Shown here one piece after another: positions 18,072-26,617 of a stretch of 39,049 bases of DNA. The stretch lies in the NCBI GenBank assembly GCA_020853705.1, contig JADYYK010000152.1, positions 1 to 39,049 on the forward strand. Reading direction: 5' to 3'. This DNA is from Deltaproteobacteria bacterium (GTDB taxonomy: Bacteria; Myxococcota_A; Polyangia; Haliangiales; JADYYK01). Made by a program: the position numbers and the translations under genes. Below the pieces are notes generated by a model. It made no database searches. It was not told the DNA's origin and was given only the letters and a program-made list of their open reading frames with translations. The first letter of the stretch is position 1; each line of letters opens with the position of its first letter.

Positions 18072-18095
18072 GGGGCGGGCGGGCCAGAGAGGCCG

Positions 18096-18160
18096 GCGAC
18101 GCGACGGGCGACGGGGCGACGGGCGACGGGCGACGGGGCGACGGACGACGGGGCGACGGA
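18096..18160. repeat. Short tandem repeat, 7-8-bp GCGACGG(G) units
   Basis: About eight or nine units of GCGACGG or GCGACGGG, some with GACGACGG variants, fill the gap between the convergent PhaR-type and tatA genes. The array is entirely intergenic, ends a few bases before the tatA stop, and is likely length-variable. Confidence 0.8.
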
Positions 18161-18166
18161 GCCCGG

Positions 18167-18373
18167 TCAGTCGTCGGCGCCGTCGTCGGGGGGCGGCGGC
18201 AGGCGGCGGTCGGTCTTCCTGGTGACCTCGATCTCGGTGTCGGAGGCGCCGCGGGAGGCGCGGCGGAAGCTCTTCACGGTGCGGCCCAGGGCGTCACCGA
18301 TGGCGGGCAGCTTGCCTGCGCCGAAGACCAGCAGCAGGATGACCACGAGCAGCAGGATCTCGAACAGGCCCAC
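18167..18373 (-). CDS. tatA: Twin-arginine translocase subunit TatA/E
   Basis: 68 residues from a GTG start. One membrane helix near the N-terminus (LFEILLLVVILLLVFGAG) is followed by the TatA hinge and amphipathic helix KLPAIGDALGRTVKSFRRA, then a charged, Pro-rich tail ending PPPPDDGADD. The FG-x-x-K-L-P pattern is characteristic of TatA/TatE. It forms the protein-conducting part of the Tat system in the inner membrane. It stands alone: no tatB or tatC is adjacent. TACCGT occurs 6 nt before the GTG and no ribosome site is visible. The length is short but within the family range. Confidence 0.93.
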   Translation of the reverse strand: MGLFEILLLVVILLLVFGAGKLPAIGDALGRTVKSFRRASRGASDTEIEVTRKTDRRLPPPPDDGADD

Positions 18374-18379
18374 GGCTTC

Positions 18380-18385
18380 ACGGTA
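18380..18385 (-). promoter_or_regulatory. -10-like TACCGT, 6 nt before the tatA GTG
   Basis: On the minus strand TACCGT is separated from the GTG start at 18373 by 6 nt (GAAGCC). A weak TTGCGG lies 19 nt further upstream. Compatible with a leaderless message. Confidence 0.4.
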
Positions 18386-18414
18386 GCACTGGCACCCGGA
18401 GGAGCCGCAAAAAG

Positions 18415-18442
18415 TTGGCCATTTTCACGGGGTCCTTACCAT
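18415..18442 (+). promoter_or_regulatory. Promoter TTGGCC-N16-TACCAT, adjacent to start codon
   Basis: -35 TTGGCC at 18415-18420, spacer 16 nt, -10 TACCAT at 18437-18442, then 6 nt and the ATG at 18449. The GAGGG between the -10 and the ATG is too close to act as a normal ribosome site. Confidence 0.4.
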
Positions 18443-18448
18443 CGAGGG

Positions 18449-20731
18449 ATGTCGGGAAAACGGTGGTCCGCGAGGGCCTGGCGCGGGGTCGTGCTGTCGC
18501 CGGTGCTGCTGCTGGTGGCGTGCCGGTCGTTCGCGCAGGCGCAGGATGTCGAGGCCAATCCGGCCGGGCGGCGGGCGGTGCGTGGGCGGGCGGTGGACGT
18601 CGCGAAGCTGAACGAGAGTCCGTCGCTGGCGGCGCTGCGGGCCTGGGAGGAGCAGGCGCTGGCCAGCACCGCGCCCGACGCGGCGGGCAGCGCGGCGACC
18701 CAGCCGGAGCCGCCCGAGTGGCTGCGCGGCATGGCGCTGGGCGACCTGCCGGTGCGCTGGGATCGGCGCGTGGTCGAGTACCTGCGCTTCTACAAGGACG
18801 AGCCGCGCGGGCGCTCGCTGATGCGCAGCTGGCTGGAGGATCAGGGCAAGTTCGGCGCCATGATCGAGCGCGTGCTGGTCAAGCACGGGCTGCCGCGCGA
18901 CCTCCTGTGCGTGGCGCTGATCGAGTCGTCGTTCTGGCCCGGCGAGACCTCGCGCGTGGGCGCCGCTGGCCTGTGGCAGTTCATGCCCGAGGGCGGGACG
19001 ATCTACGGCCTGGAGCAGGACTTCTGGCTGGACGAGCGGCGCGATCCCGAGAAGTCGACCGAGGCGGCGGCGCTGTACCTCGACGATCTGCACACCCGGT
19101 TCGGGTCGTGGGACCTGGCGCTGGCGGCCTACAACGCGGGCTACAACGGCGTCCTGCGCGCCATCGCGCGCTTCAACTCGAACGACTTCTGGGCCCTGCT
19201 CGAGCACGAGGCGGCGCTGCCCTGGGAGAGCACGATCTACGTACCCAAGGCGCAGGCCTGCGCGGTCATCCAGCACAACCGCGAGCGCTTCGGCTTCGCC
19301 GACGTGCAGGCCAGGCCGCGCTGGGAGGGCCGCAACGTGACGGTGCCGCCGGGCACCTCGCTGGCGACGCTGGCGCGCGAGCTGGGCGTCGAGGAGAGCG
19401 CGCTGGCGACGCTGAATCCGGAGCTGCGCCGTGGCCGCACGCCGCCGGATCGGGTCGATGCCGTGCGCATCCCGCGCGCGGCGGCGCTGACGCCCGAGGT
19501 CATGGCGCGGCTGGAGAAGGACGCCGCCGGGCGCGCGGTCTGGGTGGTGCGCCGGGGCGAGACCCTGGACGAGGTCGCCGCGCTGCACGGCATCAGCGCG
19601 CAGAAGCTGCTACGCGACAACGGCGTGCGCAGCGCCGACGAGGTCACGCCCGAGGTGCCGCTGCTGGTGCCGCGCCTGCGTGACGAGGAGCGCGTCGCGC
19701 TGGCGCGGGCGCTGGCCCGGAAGCGCGCGCAGGCGCCGCTGCTGGTGGCGCTGCCGCCCGCGGGGCTGGCGGCGCGCGGCGACGGTCGGGTGTTCTACCG
19801 GGTCCAGAAGGGCGACGAGCTCGGCCAGGTCGCCAGGGCGCTGGGCACCAGCAGCAAGGAGCTGGTGCGGCTGAACGGGCTGGATCCAGGCGCGGCGCTG
19901 CAGCCCAGGATGGTGCTGGCCGCGGTGGCGCCGAAGGTCGATCGCACCCGGGTGTCGGTGATGGAGGAGAGCGACGTCCATGTGGTCGAGGTCGGCGGCG
20001 CCGAGCATGTCGAGCTGCTGCTGCGCGAGCGCGGCAAGAAGCGGCTCGCGATCAAGGCCGCGGCGGGCGACAGCATGAAGTCGCTGGCCGCGCGCTACGA
20101 CCTGTCGCCGGGGTCGCTCGCGCGCATCAACAAGATCAACCCCAGCGCCAAGCTGCGCGCTGGCCAGGACATCATCGTCTACGTCGACGCGGTGGCGTGG
20201 GAGCGCGAGCAGGCAGCGGCGCGCGAGCGCGAAGCCGAGCGGGTGCGGGTCGCCAGGGCCGCCGAGCGGAAGGCCGCGGACAAGAAGGCCGCGGACAGGA
20301 AGGCCGCGGGCAAGGAGGTAGCGGACAAGAAGGCCGTGGGCAAGGAGGCCGTGGGCAAGAAGGCCGCCGGCAAGGAGGTAGCGGGCAAGAAGGCGGACGA
20401 CGAGAAGGTCGCGGACAAGAAGGCCGTGGACAAGAAGGCCGCCGGCAAGGAGGCCGCGGACAAGAAGGCGGACGACGAGAAGGTCGCGGACAAGAAGGCG
20501 GACGACGAGAAGGCCGCGGACAAGAAGGCGGACGACGAGAAGGCCGCGGACGAGAAGGCCGCGGACGAGAAGGCCGCCGACAAGAAGGCCGCCGACAAGA
20601 AGGCCGCCGACAAGAAGGCCGCCGACAAGAAGGCCGCCGACGAGAAGGCCGCTGATGAGGCCGCCTCGGACCGGCCGCCAGGCGACCAGCAGGCGGCCGA
20701 CAACCAGGCTGCCGCGGCGGGGGCGCAGTAG
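18449..20731 (+). CDS. MltD-like lytic transglycosylase with LysM modules and Lys/Ala repeat tail
   Basis: 760 residues. N-terminal lipoprotein-type signal with LLVAC (Cys25). The SLT/goose-lysozyme-like catalytic domain covers about 135-260: HGLPRDLLCVALIESSF with catalytic Glu159, GAAGLWQFMPEGG, and ALAAYNAGYNG, all MltD hallmarks. It cleaves the MurNAc-GlcNAc bond with anhydro ring formation. Four LysM-like modules follow at about 295-345, 365-410, 449-494 and 531-580; three of them contain a clear PPGTSL, RRGETLDEVA or QKGDELGQVA start. Residues about 607-740 are an imperfect pentapeptide array (KKAAD, DEKAA, GKEVA) of very high charge, which could bind anionic cell-wall polymers or DNA. 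It is likely an outer-membrane lipoprotein acting on periplasmic peptidoglycan. The 3' tail is followed by the OmpA-like gene. Confidence 0.93.
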   Translation: MSGKRWSARAWRGVVLSPVLLLVACRSFAQAQDVEANPAGRRAVRGRAVDVAKLNESPSLAALRAWEEQALASTAPDAAGSAATQPEPPEWLRGMALGDLPVRWDRRVVEYLRFYKDEPRGRSLMRSWLEDQGKFGAMIERVLVKHGLPRDLLCVALIESSFWPGETSRVGAAGLWQFMPEGGTIYGLEQDFWLDERRDPEKSTEAAALYLDDLHTRFGSWDLALAAYNAGYNGVLRAIARFNSNDFWALLEHEAALPWESTIYVPKAQACAVIQHNRERFGFADVQARPRWEGRNVTVPPGTSLATLARELGVEESALATLNPELRRGRTPPDRVDAVRIPRAAALTPEVMARLEKDAAGRAVWVVRRGETLDEVAALHGISAQKLLRDNGVRSADEVTPEVPLLVPRLRDEERVALARALARKRAQAPLLVALPPAGLAARGDGRVFYRVQKGDELGQVARALGTSSKELVRLNGLDPGAALQPRMVLAAVAPKVDRTRVSVMEESDVHVVEVGGAEHVELLLRERGKKRLAIKAAAGDSMKSLAARYDLSPGSLARINKINPSAKLRAGQDIIVYVDAVAWEREQAAAREREAERVRVARAAERKAADKKAADRKAAGKEVADKKAVGKEAVGKKAAGKEVAGKKADDEKVADKKAVDKKAAGKEAADKKADDEKVADKKADDEKAADKKADDEKAADEKAADEKAADKKAADKKAADKKAADKKAADEKAADEAASDRPPGDQQAADNQAAAAGAQ
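20270..20660 (+). repeat. Degenerate 15-bp coding repeat (Lys/Ala/Asp pentapeptides)
   Basis: Roughly 26 units related to GACAAGAAGGCCGCG encode K-K-A-A-D-like pentapeptides at the C-terminus of the MltD-like protein. Units at 20578-20640 (DKKAA) are nearly identical, whereas earlier ones vary (GKEVA, DDEKV), so expansion looks most recent at the 3' side. The minus strand reads Leu/Val/Gly-rich here, which is a composition shadow. Confidence 0.85.
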
Positions 20732-20747
20732 GGGGAGCGCACCGCGG

Positions 20748-20753
20748 TATAGT
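20748..20753 (+). promoter_or_regulatory. -10-like TATAGT, 6 nt before the OmpA-like start
   Basis: TATAGT lies exactly 6 nt upstream of the ATG at 20760 with no ribosome site between. No matching -35 was found. Fits a leaderless message. Confidence 0.45.
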
Positions 20754-20759
20754 GGCGTC

Positions 20760-21464
20760 ATGACGATGACGCACAGAGGCGTGCTGGTGCTGGCGGGCGG
20801 GCTCCTGATCGGGCTGGCGAGCTGCGGCTCGTCGTCGCAGGTGGCCAGGCAGGACACCGCGCCGATGACCCCCGGCGCGCAGCACACCGCCCCGGGCACG
20901 CCACCCGAGGTCGCGCCCGCCACCGAGCCCGCCCCGTCACCCCAGGTCGCGCCCGTCACCGAGCCCGCGCCGGCGCCGCCTGACGCTGATGGCGACAAGA
21001 TCGCCGACGCCGACGACAAGTGTCCCAACGAGCCCGAGACCTACAACGGCGGGGACGACGACGATGGCTGCCCCGACAAGGGCCGCGTCATCGTCACCGA
21101 GACCCACATCGAGATCATCGACCACGTCTACTTCGACAAGGGCAGTGACGTGATCCTCGAGAAGTCGCGGCCGATCCTGCCGCTCATCGCGCGCGTGCTG
21201 GCGGAAAATCCCGGCATCAAGCGGGTGGAGCTGATCGGCTACAGCGAGACCCTGGAGGCCCGGTCGGGCAAGGCGCGCAGCGAGCTCGGCCAACGTCGCG
21301 CCAGCGCCGTGCTCGCCGCGCTGCTCGAGGCCGGGGTCGAGGCCGGCCGGCTGCAGGCCTCGAGCGGCGCCGCGGGCAACCCGCGACGGCCGTGCAAGAA
21401 GGCCAAGGACCCCGGCTGCGCCGAGAACCGCCGCGTCGAGTTCGTCATCCTCGAGCGCGACTGA
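20760..21464 (+). CDS. OmpA-family peptidoglycan-associated lipoprotein with TSP3-like acidic repeat
   Basis: 234 residues. Lipoprotein signal MTMTHRGVLVLAGGLLIGLA with lipobox LASC (Cys22), then a Pro/Ala/Thr-rich linker with a duplicated EVAPATEPAPSPQVAPVTEPAP, then a thrombospondin-3/calcium-type acidic segment DADGDKIADADDKCPNEPE and GDDDDGCPD, then an OmpA C-terminal domain: IEIIDHVYFDKGSDVI, a central RVELIGYSET and a final NRRVEFVILERD. OmpA domains bind the meso-diaminopimelate of peptidoglycan; the Asp and Arg usually required lie in the ET..A and NRRVEF parts. A Cys pair (RRPCKKAKDPGC) replaces part of a usual loop. The product should tether the outer membrane to the cell wall. It is 28 bases downstream of the MltD-like gene and convergent with the acyl-CoA dehydrogenase. 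Confidence 0.92.
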   Translation: MTMTHRGVLVLAGGLLIGLASCGSSSQVARQDTAPMTPGAQHTAPGTPPEVAPATEPAPSPQVAPVTEPAPAPPDADGDKIADADDKCPNEPETYNGGDDDDGCPDKGRVIVTETHIEIIDHVYFDKGSDVILEKSRPILPLIARVLAENPGIKRVELIGYSETLEARSGKARSELGQRRASAVLAALLEAGVEAGRLQASSGAAGNPRRPCKKAKDPGCAENRRVEFVILERD

Positions 21465-21470
21465 CCCGGA

Positions 21471-22640
<1,170 letters not shown>

Positions 22641-22662
22641 GGGTCGAGCCTCCTCGGCTGCG

Positions 22663-22688
22663 CTGATACTTAGCATACGAAATATCAG
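22663..22688 (-). promoter_or_regulatory. 26-bp palindromic operator over the acyl-CoA dehydrogenase promoter
   Basis: The arms CTGATACTT and AAATATCAG pair with one mismatch around an 8-nt centre. The palindrome covers the predicted -10 and lies 22 bases upstream of the start, a repressor position. Size and layout resemble a TetR- or GntR-type site; the regulator is not identifiable. Confidence 0.6.
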
Positions 22689-22707
22689 TGAAGCGAAGGA
22701 TAGTCAA
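22679..22707 (-). promoter_or_regulatory. Promoter TTGACT-N17-TATTTC for the acyl-CoA dehydrogenase
   Basis: Minus strand: -35 TTGACT at 22707-22702, 17-nt spacer, -10 TATTTC at 22684-22679, then about 38 nt to the ATG, including a GAGGAGG ribosome site. The -10 lies inside the palindrome. Confidence 0.55.
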
Positions 22708-22708
22708 C

Positions 22709-22739
22709 CCGGGCGCGCCGCGGGCGGCGCCACGCCCGG
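22709..22739 (-). terminator. Nested GC-rich hairpin after the M16 partner gene
   Basis: Outer arms CCGGGCG and CGCCCGG (7 bp) enclose an inner stem CGCCGC/GCGGCG with a 2-nt loop. It lies just after the M16 stop at 22745 and before the next promoter. No U tract follows, so intrinsic termination is uncertain. Confidence 0.4.
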
Positions 22740-22744
22740 TCAGC

Positions 22745-25006
22745 CTACTTGAGCTCGAACAGGGCGGGGTCGGGGCTGGAGTTGACCTTGATGGTGGCGA
22801 TCTGGACCATCATGGCCTCGGTGGCCTGGCGCTGCGAGATGAGGTGGGCGAACTTGATGCCGTCCACGACCTTGTAGTCGCCGTAGTCCTCGATCTCGTC
22901 GTCGAAGGTCTGGCGCACCAGCAGGTGCTCCTTGCTGTCGAGGTACAGCGTGGTGCTGGTGCGGTTGTCGGGCGCCACCAGCAGGATGATGTCGAAGGTG
23001 CGGCCCTTCTCCGAGACCTGCCCGAGCACGCGCGCCTTCACGCCCGGCTCGAGGTGGCGCATCAGCACGAGATCCTGATCGCGCCAGATGCTGGCGCTGA
23101 GATCGCGCACCATCTCGGGCGGCATCGCCATCTTCTGCTTGCCCTGGGCCAGCAGGCCCTTGCCGCCGGACACCACCTGGACCAGCTCCTGCGACTGCTT
23201 GCCGGCGCGCAGGGTCAGCTTGATGCGCATCTTGTCGGGCGGGATCATGATGCGCTCGACGTCCGCGGCCAGGCGGCCGCCGGGCAGCTTGGCGCCCATC
23301 ACGGCGGCCTTGCCGGTCATGCTGATGTCCTTGATGGCGCGCAGCTTGTCTTCGCCACCCTTGGCCAGCAGCGCGGCGTCGAGGATGGCCTTGGCCTTCT
23401 TGGCCTCCTCGGGCGGCACCGCCTCGGTGAGCAGGCGCGCCTCGGCGGCGCGCTCGCCGGCCGAGATGGGATCGGTGAAGGGGATGCGCTCGTAGGCGAT
23501 GGCGGCCTTCTTGAGCTGGGCCTCGACGGCGTCACCCTCGCCGACGATGACGATGGCCAGGTGCTCGGGATCGAGGCGGGTCTTGGCGGCGGCGTTGACC
23601 TCCTCGCGGGTCACGGCGCCGATGCGCACCGGCAGCTCCTCGACGTACTTGCTGTCGAGCCGGTGCAGCTCGGCCGAGAGCAGGGCGGTGGCCACGTCGC
23701 TGGCGGTCTGGAACGACAGGCCGTAGTTGCCGGCGATGTTGGCGCGCGCGTCGTCGAGCTCGGCCTGGGTGACGCCCTTGTCGCGCAGCTTGGTGATCTC
23801 GCCGATCATGAGCTTGAGCGTGTTGACGGTCTCGGCGGTGCGCGTGCTGGTGCTGGCCTCGAACACGCCGCGCGACTCGAACGACTCGAAGCCGCTGGTG
23901 GCGCTGTAGGCCTTGCCGCCCTTGGCGCGGATGACGTTCATCAGGCGCGACGAGGTGCCGCCGCCGCCCAGGATGTAGTTCATCACGCGCACGGCGTAGA
24001 AGTCGGGATCGAGGTGGCGGATGCCGGGGTGGCCGACCACGATGGTCGACTGGGTCAGCGCCGGGTTGTCGATCAGGCGCACCTTGAGGCCGGGCTGGCG
24101 CGGCGGCTCGGGCAGCTCGCGCTGGGCCACGGCGCCGCCCTTCCACTTGCCGAAGCTCTTCTCCAGCGCGGCCTTGAGCTTGCCGAGGTCGAACGAGCCG
24201 GCCACCGCGAGGGTGGCGTTTTTCGGCGAGAACTTGGCCTTGTGGAAGGCGATGAGGTCCTTCTGCGAGATGCTCGAGATGGTGCGCGCGGTGGCCGGCC
24301 AGCCGCGCGGGTGGCCCTCGCCGAACACGGCGTTGGCGAAGTGCAGGCCGGCGAGCGCCTCGGGATCGTCGAGGATCTGGGCCAGCCCGGCGAGCAGCTT
24401 GGCGCGCACCAGCTCGATCTCGCGCTTGTCGAAGGCGGGCGCCGACACGATGTTCGCCAGCGTGGAGATGCAGACCTCCATGTCGCGGGTCAGCACGCTG
24501 CACGCGAGGTCGATGTTCTCGTAGCCGGCGGCGGCGGCGAGGTGGCCGCCCACGAAGTCGATGGTGTCGGCGATCTGGACCGCGGTCTTGCCCTTGCTGC
24601 CGCGCTTGAGCAGCTCGGCGACGAAGTCGGCCAGCACGCGCTTGTCGCGGCCCTCGTCGAGGTTGCCGGCGCGGACGGCGAGGTCGAAGCCCAGGATGGG
24701 CAGCTCGGGGCGGTTGACCGCGATGACCTGCAGGCCGTTGGCCAGCGTGAAGCGCTGCGCGGGGGCCAGGGTGATGGGTGATGGCGCGGCGACCGGCGGG
24801 GCCTGGATGAGATCGGTGCGGCCGTCCCAGGGATCGGGCGCGGCGCCGCCGGTGACGTCGACCAGGCCGGGCTTCTTGGTGGTGGGCGAGGCCGACGGGG
24901 TCGGCGACGGGATGGTCGTCTTGCCGGTCGACTTGCTGCCGCCGCCGCAGGAGGCCAGCACGGCGAGGGCGGCCAGGGTGGTGAAGGTTCTGCTGGAGAG
25001 GCGCAT
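22745..25006 (-). CDS. M16-family non-catalytic partner, lipoprotein with C-terminal LolA-like domain
   Basis: 753 residues. Lipoprotein signal with LASC (Cys20), a Ser/Thr/Pro/Lys linker, then a two-lobed M16 protein (about 85-500): RFTLANGLQVIAVNRPELPILGFDLAVRAGN. In catalytic M16 enzymes HxxEH follows next; here the stretch reads VLADFVAELLKRG, so the zinc site is absent. The second lobe keeps LNVIRAKGGKAYSATSG-like features of partner subunits. From about residue 530 an extra domain (LLAKGGEDKLRAIKDISMTGKA ... LEPGVKARVLGQVSEKGRTFDIILLVAP, YLDSKEHLLVRQ) resembles the LolA/LolB lipoprotein-binding fold or DUF4292-like proteins; that is an inference from pattern. The start overlaps the catalytic M16 gene stop in TGATG, indicating a co-translated heterodimer partner. 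Confidence 0.88.
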   Translation of the reverse strand: MRLSSRTFTTLAALAVLASCGGGSKSTGKTTIPSPTPSASPTTKKPGLVDVTGGAAPDPWDGRTDLIQAPPVAAPSPITLAPAQRFTLANGLQVIAVNRPELPILGFDLAVRAGNLDEGRDKRVLADFVAELLKRGSKGKTAVQIADTIDFVGGHLAAAAGYENIDLACSVLTRDMEVCISTLANIVSAPAFDKREIELVRAKLLAGLAQILDDPEALAGLHFANAVFGEGHPRGWPATARTISSISQKDLIAFHKAKFSPKNATLAVAGSFDLGKLKAALEKSFGKWKGGAVAQRELPEPPRQPGLKVRLIDNPALTQSTIVVGHPGIRHLDPDFYAVRVMNYILGGGGTSSRLMNVIRAKGGKAYSATSGFESFESRGVFEASTSTRTAETVNTLKLMIGEITKLRDKGVTQAELDDARANIAGNYGLSFQTASDVATALLSAELHRLDSKYVEELPVRIGAVTREEVNAAAKTRLDPEHLAIVIVGEGDAVEAQLKKAAIAYERIPFTDPISAGERAAEARLLTEAVPPEEAKKAKAILDAALLAKGGEDKLRAIKDISMTGKAAVMGAKLPGGRLAADVERIMIPPDKMRIKLTLRAGKQSQELVQVVSGGKGLLAQGKQKMAMPPEMVRDLSASIWRDQDLVLMRHLEPGVKARVLGQVSEKGRTFDIILLVAPDNRTSTTLYLDSKEHLLVRQTFDDEIEDYGDYKVVDGIKFAHLISQRQATEAMMVQIATIKVNSSPDPALFELK

Positions 25007-26601
25007 CAGTTGCCACCCTTCGGAGCGGTCGGGGCCGGCGCGGGAGCGGGCGGAGCCGGGGTGCTCGGAGGCGTCGGAGCCGGAGTGCTCGGAGGCGTCG
25101 GAGTCGGAGTGGCGGGAGCGGGTGCAGGTGAAGTGCCCGGCGCGGGCGTCTTCTGCAGCTTGTCCTTGGCCGACTCCGCCGGGGTCTTGGCCTTCTCGGG
25201 CGGCTTGGGCTTGACCACCACGACCGTCATGTTGGCGTCGACCAGGTACTTCCTGGCCACGCGCTGCACGTCGTCGGCGGTGATGGCGTCGATGTCGCGC
25301 GCCGCGGTCAGGAAGCGCGCCGCGTCGCCATACAGGTAGTGGAACGACCCCAGCTGCGTGGCCACGCCCTCGACGCGCTGCAGGCCGTAGATGTACGACG
25401 CCACCAGCTGGTTCTTGGCCTTGCTGAGCTCGCGCGCGCTGACCTTGGCGGTCTGCAGCTTCTTGATCTCGGCCAGCAGCGCGGCCTTGACCTTGTCGGC
25501 CTCGCCGGTCTGGAACACGCCGTAGGTCACGATCAGGCCGGGATCCTCCTGCGTCATCAGCGAACCGCCGGCCTGCACCGCCACCGGCGCCTTGCCGCGC
25601 GTCAGCGCCATGTTCAGGCGCGAGCTGTCACCTGACGACAGGATGGCCGCCATGACCTCGAGCACGAAGCTGTCGGCCGACACCGCGGGCGGCGCGTGCC
25701 AGCCAGCGATGACCAGGCCGATCTGCGACGGCCACGACACGATCTCCTCGCGCGCCTGGGTCTGCTCGGGCTCGGGGGTGATCTTGGCCGGGCGGATGGG
25801 ATCCTTGCCGCGCTCGATGGCGCCGAACATCTTGTCGACCAGCGGGCGCAGCGTGGCCTCGTCAGTGTCACCGACGACCAGCAGCGCCGCGTTGTTGGGG
25901 ATGTAGTAGGTGTCGTAGAAGCGCTGGCAGGCCTCGACCGAGACCTGGTCGAGCTCGGCCAGGTCGCCCGCCGGGGTCCAGCCATAGGGGTGGCGGGTGA
26001 AGGCGATCTGGCGGAAGCGCTCGAAGGCGCGCGCCAGCGGGTCGTTGTCCAGGCGTTGGCGCTTCTCCTCCTTGACCACCTCGCGCTCGCTGTTCACGGT
26101 CGCGGGGGTGAGCAGCAGGTTGCGCATGCGCTCCGACTCCAGCTCGAGCGCGAAGCCGAGGTAGGCCTTGGGCACGCTCTGGAAGAACGCGGTGACGTCC
26201 TCGGTGGTGAAGGCGTTGGACTCGCCGCCGATGCGATCGATGAGCTTGGTGTACTCCTCGGGCGGCACCCGCTTCGAGCCCTTGAACATCAGGTGCTCGA
26301 ACATGTGCGCGATCCCGCGCATCCCGCGCGGCTCGTCCTTGGAGCCGACGTGGTACCAGACCTGGACCGACACCAGCGGCGCCTTGTGATCCTCCAGCAG
26401 CAGGACCTCGAGGCCGTTGGGCAGCGTCCACTTCTTGAGGTCGAGCTTGGGCACCAGGGCGGACGCGCCCGGGTTGGCCAGCACCGCAGGCTTGAGGTTG
26501 GGCTTGACGGCCTTGCCCTCGACGGCGGCCGGGCTGCCCGCGTGCGCCAGGGCCGCGGGGCCCAGCAGCGCACACAGCAGAGTGGTGACTTTCACGGACA
26601 T
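25006..26601 (-). CDS. M16-family zinc metalloprotease, catalytic subunit, exported
   Basis: 531 residues. Signal peptide MSVKVTTLLCALLGPAALAHA, then the inverzincin zinc motif H99-M-F-E-H103 (HxxEH) with the distal Glu in NSEREVVKEEKRQ. The N-terminal lobe begins KKWTLPNGLEVLLLEDHKAPLVSVQVWYHVG, the C-terminal lobe ends near residue 455, and the last 65 residues are a Pro/Thr/Ala-rich tail. M16 enzymes degrade short unstructured peptides, here probably in the periplasm. The SD AAGGAGAGG precedes the ATG. It lies 16 bases after prs and overlaps the non-catalytic partner by TGATG. Confidence 0.93.
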   Translation of the reverse strand: MSVKVTTLLCALLGPAALAHAGSPAAVEGKAVKPNLKPAVLANPGASALVPKLDLKKWTLPNGLEVLLLEDHKAPLVSVQVWYHVGSKDEPRGMRGIAHMFEHLMFKGSKRVPPEEYTKLIDRIGGESNAFTTEDVTAFFQSVPKAYLGFALELESERMRNLLLTPATVNSEREVVKEEKRQRLDNDPLARAFERFRQIAFTRHPYGWTPAGDLAELDQVSVEACQRFYDTYYIPNNAALLVVGDTDEATLRPLVDKMFGAIERGKDPIRPAKITPEPEQTQAREEIVSWPSQIGLVIAGWHAPPAVSADSFVLEVMAAILSSGDSSRLNMALTRGKAPVAVQAGGSLMTQEDPGLIVTYGVFQTGEADKVKAALLAEIKKLQTAKVSARELSKAKNQLVASYIYGLQRVEGVATQLGSFHYLYGDAARFLTAARDIDAITADDVQRVARKYLVDANMTVVVVKPKPPEKAKTPAESAKDKLQKTPAPGTSPAPAPATPTPTPPSTPAPTPPSTPAPPAPAPAPTAPKGGN

Positions 26602-26617
26602 GTCCTCTCCTTGGGGG

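Noticed and set aside
20270..20660. Possible CRISPR-like array
   Set aside because: Units are contiguous 15-bp coding repeats with no spacers.
19610..21028. Minus-strand frame with Leu/Val/Gly repeats opposite the MltD-like tail
   Set aside because: It mirrors the Lys/Ala pentapeptide repeat and overlaps two real plus-strand genes; no domain or start signal.
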